From CAWEYG01 sp050747885 (GTDB lineage Bacteria; Acidobacteriota; Thermoanaerobaculia; UBA5066; DATFVB01), in NCBI GenBank assembly GCA_050747885.1, contig JBOGJO010000078.1, forward strand, positions 1 to 18,431: a stretch of DNA of 18,431 nt, in the 5' to 3' direction. Positions 1-8,800 of the stretch are shown here, one piece after another. The translations under genes and the position numbers were made by a program. Each line of letters starts with the position of its first letter. Position 1 is the stretch's first letter. The notes beneath the pieces were generated by a model that was not told the origin of the DNA, made no database searches, and saw nothing but the letters and a program-made list of their open reading frames with translations.

Positions 1-1
1 C

Positions 2-850
2 GAAAAGTTGCGCCTCAACGATTCGTCATTTTTCTTCGAGCCGGAAAGTTCAGTGGCCCTCGGCTTTGGCTTCCGCTGCGGCTTTCTCGGTCTGCTGCAC
101 ATGGAGATTATTCAGGAGCGGCTGGAGCGCGAGTACGAGCTGGACCTGATTACCACCGCGCCAAGCGTGCGCTACCGCATTAAAATGACCGACAGCAGCG
201 AGATCGAGGTGGACAACCCCTCGCGCTGGCCCGAGCCGCAGTCGATCGACAGCATTCATGAGCCGGTGATCATGGCCAAGATCCTGACCAACGAAGAATA
301 TGTCGGCGGCATTCTCAAGCTGGTCGAGGAGAAGCGCGGCAAGCAGGTCAACTTCGAATACGTGACGCCTACGCGCGTGATGCTCACCTATGAGCTGCCT
401 CTCAACGAGATCGTGCTCGATTTTTACGACCGGCTCAAATCCGTCTCGCGCGGCTACGCTTCGCTCGATTACCAGCTCGCCGGCGAGTGGGAGTCGCCGA
501 TGGTCAAGCTCGACATACTTGTCTCCGGCGAGCCCGTCGATGCGCTCTCGATCATCGTGCACAAGGACCACGCCTACGAGCGCGGCCGGGCGCTGGTCGC
601 AAAGATGCGCGAGCTGATTCCGCGCCAGCAGTTCGAGGTCGCGATCCAGGCGGCGATCGGCGCAAAGATCGTCGCGCGGGAAACGATTTCCGCGCTTCGC
701 AAGAACGTCATCGCGAAATGCTACGGCGGCGACATCACGCGCAAGAAGAAGCTCCTCGAGAAGCAGAAGGAAGGCAAGAAAAGGATGAAGCGCGTCGGCC
801 GGGTCGACATCCCGCAGGAAGCCTTTCTCGCCGTGCTGAAAGTGGACTGA
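2..850 (+). CDS. lepA: Elongation factor 4 (LepA), C-terminal part; 5' end outside window
   Basis: This is the C-terminal 282 residues of the ribosome-associated GTPase EF4/LepA, which binds the elongating ribosome and affects initiation and back-translocation. The GTPase domain and domain II lie before the window. The reading frame is open from base 2. A TTG at 8 is only an internal leucine codon, since the family sequence continues through it (EKLRLNDSSFFFEPESS). The hallmark GFGFRCGFLGLLHMEI block of the EF-G-like domain III is visible at the start. It is followed by the domain V-like region and the LepA-specific basic C-terminal tail (ITRKKKLLEKQKEGKKRMK), which ends in VLKVD. The stop at 848-850 lies only 4 bp from the stop of the convergent zinc-ribbon gene. 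Identification is firm; only the 5' truncation is artificial. Confidence 0.97.
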   Translation, partial: EKLRLNDSSFFFEPESSVALGFGFRCGFLGLLHMEIIQERLEREYELDLITTAPSVRYRIKMTDSSEIEVDNPSRWPEPQSIDSIHEPVIMAKILTNEEYVGGILKLVEEKRGKQVNFEYVTPTRVMLTYELPLNEIVLDFYDRLKSVSRGYASLDYQLAGEWESPMVKLDILVSGEPVDALSIIVHKDHAYERGRALVAKMRELIPRQQFEVAIQAAIGAKIVARETISALRKNVIAKCYGGDITRKKKLLEKQKEGKKRMKRVGRVDIPQEAFLAVLKVD

Positions 851-854
851 GCGC

Positions 855-1064
855 CTAGGAAGAGCCTTTTTTGATTCTCGTCCCGTCGGTTTCACGCCTC
901 AGGAACGGCGTCGGAACCTGCCGGCGGCGGCGGTCCGGACCGTCGTACTGGAGCGGCGGCCGGCGCTTGGACATGCAGCGGGAACACACCGGCTCCCCGC
1001 CGAGCAAGTAGATCACCCCTTCGGCGCCGCAGTCGGTACATTTCAGTTTTGCGTCTTCAGCCAC
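855..1064 (-). CDS. Small zinc-ribbon protein, 69 aa, function unknown
   Basis: I read a 69-residue protein starting at GTG 1064. The GTG is preceded by a good ribosome-binding site (GGAGGG, about 4 nt spacing). A longer reading frame continues upstream, but there it only shadows topA. Four cysteines form two pairs (C9-x2-C12 and C27-x2-C30), typical of a zinc ribbon, and a very basic tail follows (DGPDRRRRQ). This points to a small nucleic-acid- or protein-binding factor. No enzymatic motif is visible. It lies 29 nt downstream of topA on the same strand, so it is probably the last gene of the dprA-topA unit. Its stop almost touches the lepA stop. The CxxC pairs and the ribosome-binding site make it a real gene; its role is not known to me. 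Confidence 0.75.
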   Translation of the reverse strand: MAEDAKLKCTDCGAEGVIYLLGGEPVCSRCMSKRRPPLQYDGPDRRRRQVPTPFLRRETDGTRIKKGSS

Positions 1065-1093
1065 GAACCCTCCACAAGAGCAAAAAGAATGCC

Positions 1094-3580
1094 TTATTTT
1101 ACAGCAAGCTTGGCGTCTTTCGGAGGCGTGATCGTTTTCTTGTAGTCGCAGGCGGGGTTGTCGCAGAACAGGAACGTTCCTTCGCGCTTCAAGGTCTTCT
1201 CGAGAAGGTAGGGCCGTTTGCACTTGGGACACTCCTGGGGAAGCGGCTTGTGCCGGAAGGAGAAATCGCACTTCGGATAGTTCGCGCAGGGGTAAAAGAA
1301 CCCGAACCGTCCCCGCCTCTCGACGATCTTTCCGCCGTCTTTCGGGCACGCCACGCCGGTCTCCACGAGAGGCTTCGGCGGCCGGTACTTGCACTTGGGG
1401 TAGTTCGAGCACGCGACGAACTCTCCGAACCGACCCCTCTTCTTGACGAGATCGCCCTGGCAATCGGGGCATTTCTCCCCGGTCGGCTGCGGCTCGGAGG
1501 CGGCGCGGCTGGCGGCCATCGCGATCGGCATCGTGTTGCGGCACTTCGGGTACGCCGAGCAGCCGAGGAACGGGCGGTCCCCCGACTGGCGCAGCTTCAT
1601 CGGCGAACCGCACTCCTCGCACGTCTGATTCTCGTAGTCCGTCAGGTCCGGCGCGTCCTCCTCGGTTTCCGGCACGTCGTAGGTGAAGTCGCAGTCCGGG
1701 TAGCCGGAGCAGGCAATGAAGAGGCCGTTTTTCCCCATCCGGAGCTTGAGCGGTTTCGCGTCTTTCGGGCAGGTGTCGGCGATCTCCGGAACGAGCGCGA
1801 ACCCGAACGTCTTTCGCGCGTCCTTGAGGAGAATTCCGGCCTTCTGGGAGACCATCTGTTTCAGGGCCCGATCGCGATCTTTCGTGAACTTCTTGTCGAA
1901 ATCCGTGAGCGCCTTGGTCCATTTGATCTTCCCTTCTTCGACTTCGTCGAGCTCCTCTTCGAGCCGGGCCGTGTAGCCCGTTTCGAAAAAATCGTCGAAG
2001 TAGGGAATCAGCATTTCGATGACGACGCGGCCGAGGGCGGTCGGGTAGAAGCGCTTTTCTCTCTTGCGCACGTATTCCCGGTCCTCGATCTTGCGCATGA
2101 TTTCGGCGTACGTCGAGGGCCGCCCGATCCCGTTTTCCTCCATGTATTTCACGAGCGATGCCTCGTTGAACCGAGGCGGCGGCTGCGTGAAGTGCTGTTC
2201 GGGAACGAGCGAAACGAGTCGGACTTCCTCCCCTTCGGTCAGGGGCGGAATCGCCGAGGGGTTCTCCTTCTCCTCTTCGTCCTCTTCTCCCACGCCGTAT
2301 GCCGCGAGGTAGCCGGGAAACTTCAACGTCGAGCCGGTCGCGCGGTAGATCGCCCGGCCCGCCTCGATCTCGGCAGAAACGGTTTCGGAAATCGACGGAT
2401 TCATCTGCGACGCCACGAAGCGCTGCCAGATGAGGCGGTAGAGCTTCGCCTCTTCAGAGGTCAGCGTGCCCGAGATGGCCTCCGGCGGCAGGTCGAGCAT
2501 CGTCGGGCGGATCGCCTCGTGCGCTTCCTGAGCCCTCGCCCGCGCCTTGAAAAAACGCGGCGTCTCGGGCAGGTATTCGCTTCCGTATTTCTCGCCGATC
2601 CACGCCCGCACGCCCGACAGCGCATCGTCGGAAACGCGCGTCGAGTCGGTGCGCATGTACGTGATCAACCCCACGGAGCCGCGTCCGGGAATTTCCTTGC
2701 CTTCGTACAGCCTCTGTGCGAGCTGCATCGTGCGGCGAACCGTGAAACCCAGCCGGCGCGACGCCGTCTGCTGCAACTGGGAGGTGATGAACGGAGGCGG
2801 CGACGATTTCTTCCGCTCCGACTTCTCGACCTTCCGGACGATCCAGCGGCCCTTTTCGGCTTCCGCGCGAATCTCCTGCGCCCGCGCCTCGCTCACGACC
2901 TTGGGATCGGATCCGTCGAACTTCAGCTTCTCGCCGTCGAAAGAGAAGAGCCTCGCCGGAAACTCGGGGGGCTGCGCCGCGGAGAGCCGCGCATCCACGC
3001 TCCAGTACTCGACCGGGACGAAAGCTTCGATCTCCTTTTCCCGGTCGCAGATGATCCGGAGCGCGACCGTCTGGACGCGCCCCGCCGACAGCCCGCGCCA
3101 GATCTTCTTCCACAGGAGGTCCGAAACCTCGTACCCGACGAGACGGTCGATGATCCGGCGCGCCTGCTGCGCATCGACCCGGTGCTCGTCGATCGTTCCG
3201 GCGTTTTCGACGGCGGCCTGAACCGCCTTCTTTGTGATCTCGTTGAACCGGGCCCGCTTGAACTCGACTTTCGAGTTGCCGGGCTTCAAGACCTGAAGGA
3301 GATGCCAGGAAATCGCCTCCCCTTCCCGGTCGGGGTCGGCCGCCAGGTAGACCCGCTGGGACGCCTTCGTCGCTTTGCGAAGCTCCCCGACGGTTTTTTC
3401 TTTTCCTTTCAGAACTTCGTACGTCGGCTTGTAGCCGTTGTTGCGGTCGACTCCGAGTCCCTTGCGGGGCAGGTCGCGCACGTGCCCGTAGGAGGCGAGG
3501 ACTTTGAAGTCTTTTCCGAGAAATTTTTCCAGAGTCTTCGCCTTGGCGGGCGATTCGACGATCACGAGCGATTTAGCCAA
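1094..3580 (-). CDS. topA: DNA topoisomerase I (type IA)
   Basis: This 828-residue enzyme relaxes negatively supercoiled DNA by single-strand breakage through a 5'-phosphotyrosyl bond. The N-terminal Toprim domain (about 1-120) carries E9 (VIVESPAKA) and the metal-binding DPDREGE at 82-88. The central gate domains include SAGRVQT near 165-171 and the catalytic Y308 in GLITYMRTDSTR. The C-terminus has five zinc-ribbon repeats starting near residues 604, 654, 704, 745 and 784. Repeats one and four begin CPKD and so lack the second cysteine. An acidic insert (GEEDEEEKEN) lies around 425-435. The start is TTG 3580, with GGAAGG at 3589-3594 spaced 8 nt; the MAKSLVIVESPAKAK N-terminus fits the family exactly. 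The gene lies 44 nt after dprA, the usual dprA-topA order. Together with GyrAB, encoded elsewhere in the window, it balances supercoiling. Confidence 0.97.
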   Translation of the reverse strand: MAKSLVIVESPAKAKTLEKFLGKDFKVLASYGHVRDLPRKGLGVDRNNGYKPTYEVLKGKEKTVGELRKATKASQRVYLAADPDREGEAISWHLLQVLKPGNSKVEFKRARFNEITKKAVQAAVENAGTIDEHRVDAQQARRIIDRLVGYEVSDLLWKKIWRGLSAGRVQTVALRIICDREKEIEAFVPVEYWSVDARLSAAQPPEFPARLFSFDGEKLKFDGSDPKVVSEARAQEIRAEAEKGRWIVRKVEKSERKKSSPPPFITSQLQQTASRRLGFTVRRTMQLAQRLYEGKEIPGRGSVGLITYMRTDSTRVSDDALSGVRAWIGEKYGSEYLPETPRFFKARARAQEAHEAIRPTMLDLPPEAISGTLTSEEAKLYRLIWQRFVASQMNPSISETVSAEIEAGRAIYRATGSTLKFPGYLAAYGVGEEDEEEKENPSAIPPLTEGEEVRLVSLVPEQHFTQPPPRFNEASLVKYMEENGIGRPSTYAEIMRKIEDREYVRKREKRFYPTALGRVVIEMLIPYFDDFFETGYTARLEEELDEVEEGKIKWTKALTDFDKKFTKDRDRALKQMVSQKAGILLKDARKTFGFALVPEIADTCPKDAKPLKLRMGKNGLFIACSGYPDCDFTYDVPETEEDAPDLTDYENQTCEECGSPMKLRQSGDRPFLGCSAYPKCRNTMPIAMAASRAASEPQPTGEKCPDCQGDLVKKRGRFGEFVACSNYPKCKYRPPKPLVETGVACPKDGGKIVERRGRFGFFYPCANYPKCDFSFRHKPLPQECPKCKRPYLLEKTLKREGTFLFCDNPACDYKKTITPPKDAKLAVK

Positions 3581-3609
3581 AAATGCGTCCTTCCCTACTG
3601 CAAGCGCGC

Positions 3610-3628
3610 ATCATACGGCCTCTGTCAA
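3610..3628 (-). promoter_or_regulatory. Possible topA promoter elements between dprA and topA
   Basis: On the minus strand the end of dprA carries a TTGACA (3628-3623), followed 7 nt later by TATGAT (3615-3610). Each resembles a sigma-70 box, but their mutual spacing is far too short to work as a pair. TATGAT alone could serve as a -10 for a topA transcript with a leader of about 23 nt that keeps the GGAAGG ribosome-binding site. Cotranscription from dprA is equally plausible. Confidence 0.25.
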
Positions 3629-4734
3629 GGGGTCGTGTCCCGGATGGCCACGAAGAGGCCGCCGGGCAGGGTGCGCAAAAAGCCGCGCGCCTCGAGGTCG
3701 AAAAGGATCGCCAGGAGATTGGCAACGGGAAGATTGTTGACCTCGGCAAGGTCGTCGGCCGACCAGGACTCCTCGCCGGCCATCGACTTCCAGACCTGCG
3801 CCGCCTCTCCGGAAAGCGACTCGCCCCGGCCGGGGGCGGCCGTCGCTCCCTCGAGCGAAGGGAAGATCTCCGAGAGGACGTCCTCCGCGCCGCGGCACAG
3901 GATCGCGCCGTCACGCAGCAGGACGTGGCATCCGTCCGACAACTCGGACCGCACGGAGCCCGGCACCGCAAAGACGTCGCGGCCGAAGTCGTTCGCGAAT
4001 TTCGCCGTGATGAGCGACCCGCTCCGGGTCGCGGCTTCGACAACCACGACCCCGCTCGACATCCCGGCGATGATCCGGTTGCGGACGGGAAAGTTCCTGG
4101 CCTCGGGCTCCGTTCCCGGTGAAAATTCCGTCAGCACGAGGCCTTCGAGGCAGATGCGGTCCCAGAGCGCTCGATTGTCCTCCGGATACGGAAGCTCCGG
4201 CCCGCACCCCTGAACGGCGACCGTGCCGCCCGGCCCCCCGAGAGCGGCCAGGTGGGCGGCCGCGTCGATCCCGCGGGCCATTCCCGAGACCACGCACACT
4301 CCCGACGAGGAGAGGTCATGGGCCAGCCGAGCGCAGACTTCTTTTCCGTAGTTCGTGGCGGCGCGCGCGCCGACGATTCCGACCGCCGGCAGCGAGAGTC
4401 TTCCGAGGTCTCCGCGGGCGTAGAGGACGAGCGGCGCGTCCGGGATTTCGCGCAGCAGCCGGGGATACGGGCCCTCGAAAGGCGTGAGGAGTGTCGCCTT
4501 CGCCTCCCGGGCCGCGGCGAGCTCGGAGGACACGTCGATGTCGAAGGGCCGCGTGAGCTCGCGGCATGTCCTCTCGGACGGAAGGATGTCGCCAAAGAGT
4601 GACGGATCGGAATCCGGCAGCTTCGTCCAGGCGCCCGCCCGGGCGCACGCCCTCCAGAACCTCCGCGGGGAAAGCCCGGGAACCTTTCTCCAGGCAAGTG
4701 CTGCACGAACAGCGTCGGTCGCCATCGATCGCAT
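3625..4734 (-). CDS. dprA: DNA processing protein DprA (Smf family)
   Basis: DprA binds incoming single-stranded DNA during natural transformation and loads RecA; homologues also occur in bacteria not known to be competent. The 369-residue reading has an N-terminal SAM/helix-hairpin-like region (about 1-75). A Rossmann-like DprA core follows (about 80-290), with GIVGARAATNYG (119-130), the signature VVSGMARGIDAAAH (148-161), FPVRNRIIAGMS (215-226) and SGSLITAKFA (238-247). A DprA-type winged-helix tail lies at about 310-365. The usual GSR of the nucleotide-binding turn is GAR here. I chose ATG 4734 because GAAGGA lies about 13 nt upstream. ATG 4725 is an alternative three codons in, and the frame is open further upstream only as a shadow of the opposite strand. 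It heads the dprA-topA-zinc ribbon cluster. No other competence genes are in the window. Confidence 0.93.
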   Translation of the reverse strand: MRSMATDAVRAALAWRKVPGLSPRRFWRACARAGAWTKLPDSDPSLFGDILPSERTCRELTRPFDIDVSSELAAAREAKATLLTPFEGPYPRLLREIPDAPLVLYARGDLGRLSLPAVGIVGARAATNYGKEVCARLAHDLSSSGVCVVSGMARGIDAAAHLAALGGPGGTVAVQGCGPELPYPEDNRALWDRICLEGLVLTEFSPGTEPEARNFPVRNRIIAGMSSGVVVVEAATRSGSLITAKFANDFGRDVFAVPGSVRSELSDGCHVLLRDGAILCRGAEDVLSEIFPSLEGATAAPGRGESLSGEAAQVWKSMAGEESWSADDLAEVNNLPVANLLAILFDLEARGFLRTLPGGLFVAIRDTTP

Positions 4735-4744
4735 TCTAAAAATT

Positions 4745-4796
4745 TCGTCCTTCGGTGAGAACCCGATTAGAATACACCGGCCGCCACGGAAGTGGC
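4745..4796. promoter_or_regulatory. Divergent intergenic region: possible promoter and a hairpin before the lipoprotein start
   Basis: This 62-bp divergent gap separates dprA (minus) from the envelope operon (plus). TAGAAT at 4768-4773 is a good -10 match for the plus strand, but no convincing -35 lies 16-19 bp upstream. The complementary TATTCT (4775-4770) could be a weak -10 toward dprA. Just before ATG 4797, GCCAC (4783-4787) and GTGGC (4792-4796) form a 5-bp hairpin closed by GGAA, a GNRA-type tetraloop. That loop holds the purine-rich stretch that would act as the ribosome-binding site. Confidence 0.35.
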
Positions 4797-5201
4797 ATGC
4801 GAGTGGCAGAAGACAGAGATTTAGTGCCATCGAATTCGAGGTTCGAAGCGCTCCTCGCGGCATTCTTGTTCGCCGCCTGCGGATGCTCCTCGTCGACCGC
4901 CCCGCAGAAAGCGTCCGCGCAGCTACGATTCGGGGCCAGGGTCGCGCGTCAGGGGTACTGGCAGGAGGCTCGGTTTCGTTTTCAGCAGGCCGTCGCGCTG
5001 GACCCCGGGAACCCGCACGCGCACAACGATCTCGCCGTCGCCCTCGAGGCGGTCGGCGAGTTCGGCGCCGCGTTCGACGAGTACAAGAAGGCGGTTTCTC
5101 TCGCGGGTGCCGACAAGGCGATCCACCAGAACTACACGAAATTCGCGGAGTTCTACTCCGCCTACACGAAGAGAATCGGCAAGGTGAATTCTGCTCCGTA
5201 G
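4797..5201 (+). CDS. TPR-repeat lipoprotein
   Basis: This is a small secreted protein (134 aa from ATG 4797). A hydrophobic segment ending in a lipobox-like LFAACGC is followed by a Ser-rich linker, so lipidation at the first or second of those cysteines is likely. The body contains about two tetratricopeptide repeats (QLRFGARVARQGYWQEARFR, then a second with AHNDLAVALEAVGEFGAAFDEY), which usually form a protein-binding scaffold. The start is uncertain. ATG 4797 has GGAAG 4 nt upstream. GTG 4824 gives a cleaner signal peptide with a short basic n-region. GTG 4755 would add 14 codons. The gene leads the envelope operon, and its last 11 bases overlap the start I assign to the next lipoprotein. 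A role as an assembly or partner-binding lipoprotein for the downstream barrel is inference. Confidence 0.72.
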   Translation: MRVAEDRDLVPSNSRFEALLAAFLFAACGCSSSTAPQKASAQLRFGARVARQGYWQEARFRFQQAVALDPGNPHAHNDLAVALEAVGEFGAAFDEYKKAVSLAGADKAIHQNYTKFAEFYSAYTKRIGKVNSAP

Positions 5202-5889
5202 GCCGGCCGCGATCCTCGCATCCCTCGCCCTGCTGGCCTCGGGCTGCAGCGGCGTGGTGCACCTCAAGATGAAGCTTCCCCTGCGCCCGCGGCTCCCGCT
5301 CAAGGGTAACGAACGCGTTGCGATCGCGCCTTTTCTGATCGTGACCGCGGCCGACAAACCGAAGGACCAGGCAGACCTCGCAAGAGTCGATGTGCAAGCG
5401 GAGTTCCACCGGTACCTGATGCAGCGCCTCCAGAAAAAGACCAAGCTCCAAACGATCGACCTGGGCGACACGGTCAAGCTCCCGACGCGCAATCTCATCG
5501 AGCTCTCGCGCAGCACGGATTTCTGGCGGAGCGTGGGACAGAGGGAAAACGCGGACATCGTCGTTTCGGGGTCGCTCGAATTCAAGATCGAGGACAGCGC
5601 CGGATACAAAACCGAGGAGTACGTCTCTCCGATCAACGGGCAGACGTATTACCGGCAGATCTACGTGGAGAGAACCGGCTATCTCTTCGACATCGTGTTC
5701 CTGATCCTCGACGGAAAGACCGGGGAAAAGATCCTGCAGGACGAGTTCAAGGATTTCCGTGAGAGGAACCGCCGCCGCACCGACGAGCTGCTCGGGCTCT
5801 TCCAGAATCTGTTTTCCCTCGAAGACCAGATCTTGAACATGTTCGTTCCCCGGGAGCGTTCCGTGGAACGTTACGTGTTCACGCGGTGA
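5191..5889 (+). CDS. Outer-envelope lipoprotein with probable non-AUG start
   Basis: I recognise no named family with confidence; the general look (ERVAIAPF near the N-terminus, then ADIVVSGSLEF) is like small lipoproteins related to CsgG/LpoB-type proteins. The first canonical start (GTG 5254) would omit an obvious signal peptide. Reading upstream in the same frame gives LLRRPAAILASLALLASGC, with a basic n-region, a hydrophobic core and a textbook LASGC lipobox. The frame closes at a TGA at 5185-5187, so the start must be CTG 5191 or ATT 5188. AAGGTGA at 5181-5187 is well placed for CTG 5191. This gives 232 residues. The gene overlaps the TPR lipoprotein by 11 bp and ends 4 bp before the large barrel gene. 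The C-terminus mentions no further domain: it is mixed alpha/beta with a charged end. Confidence 0.78.
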   Translation: MLRRPAAILASLALLASGCSGVVHLKMKLPLRPRLPLKGNERVAIAPFLIVTAADKPKDQADLARVDVQAEFHRYLMQRLQKKTKLQTIDLGDTVKLPTRNLIELSRSTDFWRSVGQRENADIVVSGSLEFKIEDSAGYKTEEYVSPINGQTYYRQIYVERTGYLFDIVFLILDGKTGEKILQDEFKDFRERNRRRTDELLGLFQNLFSLEDQILNMFVPRERSVERYVFTR

Positions 5890-5893
5890 GGCC

Positions 5894-8800
5894 ATGAAGA
5901 AAGTTTTCGCACGTTTCGCTTTCGGGCTCGCTTTGCTGGCGATCCCGTCCGTTCCGGCCTTCGCGCAGTTCGGCCAGAACAAGATCGCCTACGACCGGTT
6001 CGACTGGTCGATCTACCGTTCGACCCATTTTCAGATCTACTACTACCCGAAGGAAAAGGACTCCCTGCAAAAAGTCGCCTCCTTCGCCGAGAGCGCTTAT
6101 GACGAGCTGTCCCGGACGCTCAACTACCAGATTCCCCATCCCATTCCCGTCATCATCTACGCCACGCACGCCGAGTTCGAACAGACGAACACGGACTTGA
6201 ACTTCATCCCGGAAGGAACGGGGGCTTTCGCCCTTCCGACCCGCGACCGGATCGTGACCCCGATCGACCTTCCGGACGACCTCCTCCAGAAGGTGATCCA
6301 GCATGAGTGCACGCACATCTTCCAGTTCGAGCTTCTGTTCCAGGGCAACTTCATCAAGGCATACACGTCCTCCCCGCCGCAATGGTTCATGGAGGGCATG
6401 GCCTCCTACTTCGGCCACGACGAGGACAATTACTCGCGCATGTACATCCGCGACGCCGTCCTCACGGACCTCGTCCCGGAAGTCGCCAAGCGCGGAAACC
6501 AGCTCAACGGTTATTTTGCCTACCGGTTCGGCCACGCCGTCTTCGATTTCATCGAGGCGGAATGGGGCAAAGACGCCGTACGGGAATTCGTGTACGAATG
6601 GCGCACGAACCTGGGTGGAGGAGTCGAAAAGGTCATCAAGCGGGCCTTTGACCTGAGCGCGGAGGATTTCGACATCAAGTTTCGCCGCTACCTGCGACAG
6701 CGGTACCTGCCGATCCTCACGAGCAAGGGAGAGCCGGTCGATTTCGGGGAGCGATACCACGCCCGCAAAGAGGACGACGGACAGTCGTGGGAAACCTCGC
6801 CCGTCCCGTTTCCTTCCGGGGATTTCCTGGGAGCGGTCTCGACCTACGACGAGAATGCGGATCTCGTCGTCTTTTCCTCCCGGGACCGAAAGCTGTTCCG
6901 GAATCTCACGAAGGGTTACACCACGAAATACGAATACCTCGTTGCGCAGTTCGTGACGATCTCGGCGACCGAGCCGGGGCGCACCCTCGGCGTTTCTCCC
7001 GACGGCAATCACGTCGCCGCTTTCGTCCGCCGCGAGCGCGGGCGCAACATCGCTCTTTTCAACGTGCTCACGAGGAAGCTCGAGCGCGAGATCCCGATTT
7101 CCGTCGACCAGGAGCTTTCGCCGTCCTACTCTCCGGACGGGAAGGCGATCGTCTTTTCCGCCGTGGACAAGGGCCGTTCGAACATCTTCGTGTACCACCT
7201 CGACACGGAAAAGCTCACCAATGCGACCGAGGACGACGCCTGGGACGTCGCGCCGGCCTATTCGCCGGACGGAAAGTGGATCTATTACTCGTCGAAGAGC
7301 CAGGACTACAACAAGATCTTCCGGGTGGACTCGACGAATCCGGCCCTGCGGGAGCAGGTCACGTTCGGCGACTTCAACGACGTCGATTCCTCCCTTTCCC
7401 CGGACGGATCGAAGCTGTATTTTTCATCGGACCGGGACGGCGGCGTCTACAATATTTTCTCGCTCGATCTCAAGACCGGAGAGACCTGGCAGCACACCAA
7501 CGTCGTCGGCGGCGCCTTCACGCCGGCCGTCTTCGCCGGAAAGGACGGAATCGAGAAGCTCGCCTTTTGCGGTTACTTCAAGCTGCGCTTCTCGCTCTAT
7601 CTCGCCGACGCGAAGAAGCCGATCAAAAAGCTCGCCGCCCTGACCCCCGCGCCGGTGCCGGTCGGAGCGCAGCCCGCGGCGCATTTCACGCCCGCGATCG
7701 AGGTCGCCATCGATCCGGACAAGATCCAGAAGAAGCCGTCCCACAAGCTCTACATCGACAGCGCGAACGTTGCCGCCGGCATCAACACCGACAACACGCT
7801 GTTTTCCGACTCGTCGCTGCTGTTCACCGACAATCTGGGCGACCGTCTGTTCGTCGCAAGCCTGCAGTCGATTTCGACCTTCACCGATTTCAACTTGCAA
7901 TACCTCAACCTGCGCAACCGCCTTCGCCTCGGGGCATCGGTCTTCGACACGCGCGAATATTTCATCGGAACTTCCCTCAATGTCAGCACGGGGTTCTTCA
8001 GCCGGGGTCAGAGATTTCTCAGAGAAACCGGCGCGACGCTGCTCGGCTCCTATCCGCTCGACCGCTACCACCGGCTCGACGGCTCGATCGGTTTCATTTC
8101 CCGCTCGTTGGACCAACCCTTCTTCCAGACCAATGCCGACGGCACCCAGGCCGTCTTCTTCGGGAGCCGCCGGGACAACGATCCCACCGGCAGCGTCTCG
8201 TTCACCGGCGACCGCTCCCTGTACACGGAGATCGGGCCGCTCGCGGGGCGACGGTACTCGATCACCTACTCGTACACTCCGGACCTGAAGCACGGCGACG
8301 AAGTCATCGGAACCGACGCCAACGGAAACCCGCTCGTTTCCAAACACGGGGGAACGCTCGCCCAATCACTCTCGATCGATCTGCGCCAGTATCTTCGGAT
8401 CTCGAAGCGCTCGACGCTCGCGTTTCGCGCCTACGCTTCGAGATCCACGGGGAACTTCCCGGACATCTTCTCCTTCGGCGGTTATGACACGCTTCGCGCG
8501 TACGATTTTCGTTCCGAGATCGGAAACGAGCTCGCCTTCGGCAACATCGAGTTCCGCTTCCCCCTGATCGATCAGATCCGGCTGTTCGGAGGGTTCGTCC
8601 TGAGCAACATTCGCGGCCGGCTTTTCGTCGATGTGGGCGCGTCCAACTTCAGCTATTCCGGTCAGACGTTCCGTTTCTGGAACGGTTCCAGTCACGACCG
8701 CGTTCTCACCGCCGTCATCAACGGCGTTCCGACCACGGCGAGCTACCGGCCCTACGAGCTCGTCAACGGGCTGGCCGACTACGGCTACGGCATCTCGATC

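Noticed and set aside
1049..4213. 1054-residue open frame antisense to topA and dprA
   Set aside because: It is Arg/Leu/Glu-rich shadow coding of GC-rich genes, with no domain I can recognise, while both minus-strand genes have all catalytic motifs.
4735..5982. Upstream extension of the dprA frame to a 785-residue protein
   Set aside because: The added part lies opposite the two lipoprotein genes and has no DprA-family homology that I can see. The family N-terminus begins near 4734.
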